9,521 bases of DNA from Pseudomonadota bacterium (GTDB lineage: Bacteria > Desulfobacterota > Syntrophia > Syntrophales > JADFWA01). Under the pieces are notes generated by a model that ran no database searches, was not told the DNA's origin, and saw nothing but the letters and a program-made list of their open reading frames with translations. Below, in pieces: positions 6,507-9,521 of this stretch (positions are counted from its first letter, which is position 1; every line of letters starts with the position of its first letter). The stretch covers positions 1 to 9,521 of the forward strand of contig JAUWQS010000043.1 of the NCBI GenBank assembly GCA_030610915.1, in the 5' to 3' direction. A program made the translations under genes and the position numbers.

Positions 6507-7773
6507 CTATAGTTTCTCTATATACTTCAAGGGTCTTTTCTGCCGCATGGCGCCATGTAAAAGAATTATTTACACGTTTGAGACCCGCCTGCCCCAACCG
6601 ATTGCATTTGTCCGGATCGTCGAGAAGATCACAAATTGCCTTCGCCAATGCATCCTTATCTGCCGGTGGCAAAAGAATACCCGCATCGCCGACAACTTCG
6701 GGAAGCGCTCCTCCTGTCGTGCTGATCACGGGAACTCCGCAGGCCATTGCCTCGCCGGCAGGCATTCCAAATCCCTCATAGAGAGAAGGAATCACCGCCA
6801 TGGTCGCTTTGGCATAGTAATGAGCAAAATCTTCGTATTCAATTCGACCCGTGAACGTCACGCAATCATGAACACCCAATTGGTTGATCAGATCATGAAT
6901 CACGCTGGCTTTCTTGAGAGCGCCAATCACCGTTAAATGAATATCCCGTTCCTTCCTGATTGAAGCGACTGCTTCGATAAGGTATCTTAATCCCTTAAGG
7001 GGGGTGTCGGCGCTGCTGGTCACCAGAATATGATTTTTCGAACGTTTTACGTCAGGCAGCGGATAGAAGTAGTCGGTATTGATACCGTTTGGAATTACGC
7101 GTATTCTACGGCCTGGAATTCTGAAGGCTCTGTGAATATCCCTCTTGGAACATTCTGAAACGGTAATGATTCGATGGAGCCGACGTGATACACTGCCCTG
7201 CATTCGCCAAAAGGAGTACCAATTCAGTATCTTAAGTTTCTTGAACGGATTTTTCGTAGCCAGAAGCTCCGTCTTACGATCCATTGTGATGGGATGATGT
7301 ATAGTTGCCACAGTCGGAAATCCAAGTATTCCCGAAATTCCCAGGACACCAAATGAAAGGCTCTGATTATCATGAACAATATCATAATCAGGCGGGTTTC
7401 TTCGAAAATGGCGAAATGTCCTTAATCCAAATGTTAACGGCTCAGGAAAGCCGCCCAAACACACCCGAAGAAATTCCAATTGATTGATAGGAGAAACCAG
7501 ACTCATTGGATTCTTAACCTTGAACAGGTGATCGGCATTATATAAATCCAGACTTTGAAGTTTCCTGACTGGAATTCCATTAGTCAATTCAGGATATGGC
7601 GGTCCTGAAATCACAGTCACATCATGACCTAATTCCCCAAGCGCATGACTGAGATAATTTATATATACCCCCTGTCCACCGCAGGTAGGATTCCCGCGAT
7701 AGGTCAAAAGACATATTTTTAAAGGATCATTCAACCCTTTTTTCTTCCCGGAGTCCCTCTTGATTGCCGCCAC
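6478..7773 (-). CDS. GT4-family glycosyltransferase
   Basis: The 431-residue protein is a GT-B fold, retaining glycosyltransferase of the GT4 group. The N-terminal acceptor domain has LLTYRGNPTCGGQGVY (22-37) with the glycine-rich loop; the C-terminal nucleotide-sugar domain (Glycos_transf_1) has IPNGIN (227-232), SADTPLKGL (254-262) with a probable phosphate-contacting Lys260, and the E-x7-E motif EGFGMPAGE (333-341). A VHDNQ/TIHHPIT segment (133-163) is shared with the actinobacterial subgroup I recall beside the same methyltransferase and toroid proteins. It transfers a sugar from NDP- or GDP-sugar to an unknown acceptor in the cytoplasm or at the membrane face. It is the first gene of the unit. 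The start is GTG (7771-7773), with GGGAGG nine bases upstream. No membrane helix is evident. Confidence 0.9.
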   Translation of the reverse strand: MAAIKRDSGKKKGLNDPLKICLLTYRGNPTCGGQGVYINYLSHALGELGHDVTVISGPPYPELTNGIPVRKLQSLDLYNADHLFKVKNPMSLVSPINQLEFLRVCLGGFPEPLTFGLRTFRHFRRNPPDYDIVHDNQSLSFGVLGISGILGFPTVATIHHPITMDRKTELLATKNPFKKLKILNWYSFWRMQGSVSRRLHRIITVSECSKRDIHRAFRIPGRRIRVIPNGINTDYFYPLPDVKRSKNHILVTSSADTPLKGLRYLIEAVASIRKERDIHLTVIGALKKASVIHDLINQLGVHDCVTFTGRIEYEDFAHYYAKATMAVIPSLYEGFGMPAGEAMACGVPVISTTGGALPEVVGDAGILLPPADKDALAKAICDLLDDPDKCNRLGQAGLKRVNNSFTWRHAAEKTLEVYRETIDAYRRFPKT

Positions 7774-7782
7774 CTTAATTTG

Positions 7783-7788
7783 CCTCCC
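7783..7788 (-). promoter_or_regulatory. Ribosome binding site of the glycosyltransferase gene
   Basis: GGGAGG on the minus strand lies nine bases before GTG 7773-7771. No alternative ATG exists before the glycine-rich loop, so the GTG start is well supported. Confidence 0.55.
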
Positions 7789-7838
7789 ATTGCCTGATAA
7801 ATCCTCAAAGCTCCATATTGCACATGTGATTACAAATG

Positions 7839-7844
7839 ATTATA
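7839..7844 (-). promoter_or_regulatory. Possible -10 box for the glycosyltransferase unit
   Basis: A perfect TATAAT reads on the minus strand about 66 bases before the GTG start. The matching -35 position at 17-base spacing reads TCGATT, only three of six consensus bases, so either an activator helps or the match is chance. Confidence 0.3.
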
Positions 7845-7864
7845 TTCAGACATCGTTAAATAAT

Positions 7865-8002
7865 CGAGTGGCCAAGTGGTCGAGTTGTAAAAAACTGCAA
7901 ACAATTCAACATATTAGGATTTGAATCAACGTCGACTGTCCAATTTTCGGGCAAAGCCTATTTACTTGAATAATACCAACCACTCAACTACTTGACCACT
8001 CG
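7865..8002. repeat. Inverted-repeat element with CGAGTGG/CCACTCG ends
   Basis: The left arm (7865-7887) and the right arm (7977-8002) are imperfect reverse complements built from GAGTGGTCAAGTAGT-like units, with about 89 bases between them. Similar 'TGGTCAAGTAGTCGAG' sequences are, from memory, dispersed in sulfate-reducer genomes. No transposase is inside, so it would be a non-autonomous element. Confidence 0.55.
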
Positions 8003-8177
8003 ACGAGGTCTGATATTTGTCAGCCACCCGGGTTTTCAAAATATTTGTTTCGTGTACTGTAACTACTCAGGTTGTCAGGTTCAAGGTTCACGCTTCACTG
8101 TTGGTCGCCATACCCTAGTAATTAAACAAATATAAGTGCACTTTTCCATCTTTCAACACATCTGTATGTCAGATTTA

Positions 8178-8194
8178 TTGTTGAAGGTCAACAA
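8178..8194. repeat. Short perfect hairpin
   Basis: TTGTTGA (8178-8184) and TCAACAA (8188-8194) pair perfectly around a three-base AGG. There is no T-tract, so it is not a terminator; it could be an operator-like palindrome or chance. Confidence 0.3.
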
Positions 8195-8365
8195 CAATAT
8201 GGAACACAAATCCACCGTCGAAAGGAAAAGATATGAAAATTGGAAACAATCATTCAACAAACGTGTCGTTTTCTCTCCTTGCAATTACCGGCCGGAAAAG
8301 ATATAAAGTCACAATCGTTCAGCGTTCAAAAAACGTAGGTTCACCTCCAACCCTGAACGTAACTT

Positions 8366-8442
8366 CTCAATAAAACAGGGGAGGGGAGGTTTTAACCTCC
8401 CGATGTGGGCGATTAGCGTCGCCCCTACCCGAACTTATTGAG
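8366..8442. repeat. Nested palindromic repeat (three stems)
   Basis: An outer pair CTCAATAA/TTATTGAG (8366-8373, 8435-8442) encloses two perfect hairpins: GGGAGGTT/AACCTCCC (8384-8391, 8394-8401) and GGGCGA/TCGCCC (8407-8412, 8419-8424). The whole could fold as a three-way cruciform on either strand. The second hairpin with its CCCCTACCC flank recalls GTAGGGGCGA-type intergenic hairpins found in many bacteria, from memory. Confidence 0.55.
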
Positions 8443-8499
8443 CTATTACCCCTGAACCTGTGAACGCTTACACTGCCGGATACAGAGGATTTACGATAT

Positions 8500-9168
8500 A
8501 TGAAGATTCCTGATATAAAATTAAAAAATCTCAAAGGGTTTATAGGTGAAGATGAGGCAGAGCAACTTTACCAATTAGCCAGGGAAGCAAGCAGGTTTGG
8601 TCCTTGTCTTGAAATAGGAAGTTATTGCGGAAAATCGACTGCATACCTTGGGCTCGCCTGCAAAGAAAATGGAGGCGTTTTATTCTCTATCGATCATCAC
8701 AGAGGCTCGGAAGAACAGCAACCCGGTGAGGAATTTTTCGACCCTGAACTTTTTGATCGTGAAACCGGTTTAATCGATACATTTAAGATATTCAAAAAGA
8801 CCATCTCCGATTTTTCTCTGGAAGATACCGTCGTTCCTATTGTTGCACACTCCGAGGTGACTGCCCGTTTCTGGTCTACTCCTCTCAGCATGGTTTTTAT
8901 CGATGGGGGACACACATTTGAAGCAGCATTTACAGATTATAACAGCTGGGTTTCTCATCTGATGCCCGGCGGATTTCTTTTAATCCACGATATCTTCCCC
9001 GATCCCTCAAAGGGTGGGCAAGCCCCCTTTTGCATTTATCAATTAGCCCTTTCTTCTGGTTTGTTTCAAGAATTGCCCATGGTGAATACACTGGGGATTC
9101 TTAAAAGAGCAACCTGTGGACAGTTAACAGATTCATCTTTGAGAACCTGGCGTAAGTTGGGCGCTTAG
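8500..9168 (+). CDS. Class I SAM-dependent methyltransferase, Methyltransf_24 type
   Basis: This 222-residue protein has the Methyltransf_24/cephalosporin-hydroxylase-like signature: motif I LEIGSYCGKST at residues 37-47, SIDHHRGSEE at 63-72 at the end of strand 2, MVFIDGGHTFEA at 131-142 and GGFLLIHDIFPDP at 157-169. The DGGH and HD residues of this group can hold a metal near the acceptor. ATG at 8500 follows AGAGGA at ten-base spacing. It is divergent from the GT4-methyltransferase-toroid unit but, from memory, homologues with the HHRGSEE stretch occur with the same three families in actinobacteria, so it is probably a second methyl transfer step in the same pathway. The methyl acceptor is unknown. 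Confidence 0.85.
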   Translation: MKIPDIKLKNLKGFIGEDEAEQLYQLAREASRFGPCLEIGSYCGKSTAYLGLACKENGGVLFSIDHHRGSEEQQPGEEFFDPELFDRETGLIDTFKIFKKTISDFSLEDTVVPIVAHSEVTARFWSTPLSMVFIDGGHTFEAAFTDYNSWVSHLMPGGFLLIHDIFPDPSKGGQAPFCIYQLALSSGLFQELPMVNTLGILKRATCGQLTDSSLRTWRKLGA

Positions 9169-9188
9169 TCAAACGGCAAAAGAATTGG

Positions 9189-9280
9189 AACTACTCAGCC
9201 ACAGATTCACACAGATGAACGCAGATGAACGCAGCTTAGGTTTAAATACAAAGAAATCACGTGACTACGTGAGTAGTTAC
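9189..9280. repeat. Short block with AACTACTCA ends and CAGATGAACG units
   Basis: AACTACTCA (9189-9197) is the exact inverted counterpart of TGAGTAGTT (9270-9278); the right side continues to end in TTAC. Inside, AGATGAACGC occurs twice in tandem (9213-9232) after a degenerate AGATTCACAC (9203-9212), and TCACGT/ACGTGA form a hairpin (9257-9272). The AACTACTCAG end is the same as at 3675 and 8059. Confidence 0.5.
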
Positions 9281-9296
9281 AAAGAATTTAGTAATC

Positions 9297-9349
9297 GTTC
9301 ACGGTTGATAGCTTTTAACCGTTGAACTGTTGAACCGTGAACCATTTTT
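9297..9349 (+). terminator. Possible terminator formed from a GTTCA repeat
   Basis: GTTCACGGTT (9297-9306) pairs perfectly with AACCGTGAAC (9333-9342), with inner pairing possible, and is followed by CATTTTTT. It lies about 130 bases after the methyltransferase stop and 34 bases before the next gene. The sequence starts at GTAATCG (9291), so it also belongs to the GTTCA repeat family; terminator function is uncertain because the loop is long. Confidence 0.35.
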
Positions 9350-9382
9350 TGGTTCCGGCTTGTCCGCGTTGGGAATAAATAA

Positions 9383-9521
9383 ATGAAAAAATTAATTGCG
9401 CTATCGAAAGAAGAATTGGCCAAAAGACTATGGTCGGCAGAGCCAAAGATAAAAAGTATTTTAGCCAACTCAAAGCATATGGAAGAAGCAAGATACCTGA
9501 TCTTTGATTATCTGAATCGCA
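9383..9521 (+). CDS. Unidentified protein, N-terminal 46 residues (cut by window end)
   Basis: An ATG at 9383 opens a frame that stays open to the window end. A GGGAA sequence lies about seven bases upstream. The 46 visible residues are charged and helical in character (MKKLIALSKEELAKRLW...), with no signal peptide and no motif I can name. Its plus-strand position downstream of the Methyltransf_24 gene makes it a possible further member of the glycosyltransferase-methyltransferase cassette, but a repeat block and a possible terminator separate them. Confidence 0.5.
   Translation, partial: MKKLIALSKEELAKRLWSAEPKIKSILANSKHMEEARYLIFDYLNR

Larger units (their letters stand above)
8059..8471. repeat. 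GTTCA-type repeat block, GTAA to TTAC
   Basis: The left end (8059-8083) is identical over 25 bases to 3675-3699. The right end (8450-8471) matches 213-234 at 21 of 22 bases, and its reverse complement begins with the first 12 bases of the window. Between them lie further GTTCA/TGAAC units (about 8316-8360) and two hairpins. The block may be one element or two elements abutting; the sequence does not decide it. Confidence 0.5.
7774..8499. other. Gene-free divergent intergenic region rich in repeats and hairpins
   Basis: No coding region is supported in these 726 bases between the divergent glycosyltransferase and methyltransferase genes. The stretch holds a 138-bp inverted-repeat element (7865-8002), a GTTCA-type block spanning about 8059-8471, a 7-bp hairpin (8178-8194) and nested hairpins at 8366-8442. 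Both flanking genes must take their promoters from here. Confidence 0.7.

Noticed and set aside
5931..6512. Open frame of 193 codons on the plus strand
   Set aside because: Antisense shadow of the class I methyltransferase; no protein family features.
6190..6936. Open frame of 248 codons on the plus strand
   Set aside because: It lies wholly antisense to the methyltransferase and glycosyltransferase genes, whose motifs are unmistakable, and its own translation is low in recognisable structure.

Overview
The window looks like a chromosomal segment of an anaerobic bacterium, most likely a Desulfobacterota (deltaproteobacterial) sulfate reducer or syntroph. The pointers are a four-subunit ferredoxin-dependent 2-oxoacid oxidoreductase operon ending in a double-ACT gene, moderate GC, and intergenic DNA full of short GTTCA-type and CAGATGAACGCAG-type repeats of a kind I associate with such genomes. 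That assignment is an inference; no rRNA or other phylogenetic marker is present.

Layout. Positions 1-513 hold no convincing gene: a 234-bp block bounded by inverted GTTCA repeats, a second inverted-repeat area, a tRNA-like 3' end (about 403-438), and a bidirectional terminator (448-475). From 3540 down to 514 on the minus strand lies a compact five-gene operon: ferredoxin delta subunit, alpha subunit (VorB-like), TPP-binding beta subunit, gamma subunit and a tandem ACT-domain protein. Gaps are 2-7 bases or an 8-base overlap, and a good sigma70-type promoter sits at 3624-3652. The complex should oxidise branched-chain (or other) 2-oxoacids to acyl-CoA with reduction of ferredoxin; the ACT protein may sense amino acids.

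At 3832-4683 (plus) a TPR protein built from very regular 40-residue repeats follows two repeat blocks. It converges on a three-gene minus-strand unit (7773 down to 4736): a GT4 glycosyltransferase, a class I SAM methyltransferase overlapping it by 29 bases, and a protein of the alpha/alpha-toroid 'prenyltransferase-like' type. Across 726 bases of gene-free, hairpin-rich repeat DNA, a divergent plus-strand gene (8500-9168) encodes a second SAM methyltransferase of the Methyltransf_24 type. From memory, all four resemble proteins that occur together in actinobacteria, so I read them as one conserved cassette of unknown product, probably a glycan or glycoconjugate. A further gene starts at 9383 and runs off the window.

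The most interesting points are this uncharacterised GT4-methyltransferase-toroid-methyltransferase cassette and the repeat blocks in almost every larger intergenic gap. Most of the visible GTTCA-type block ends carry GTAA (or TTAC on the other side). This suggests a non-autonomous mobile or structural repeat family.
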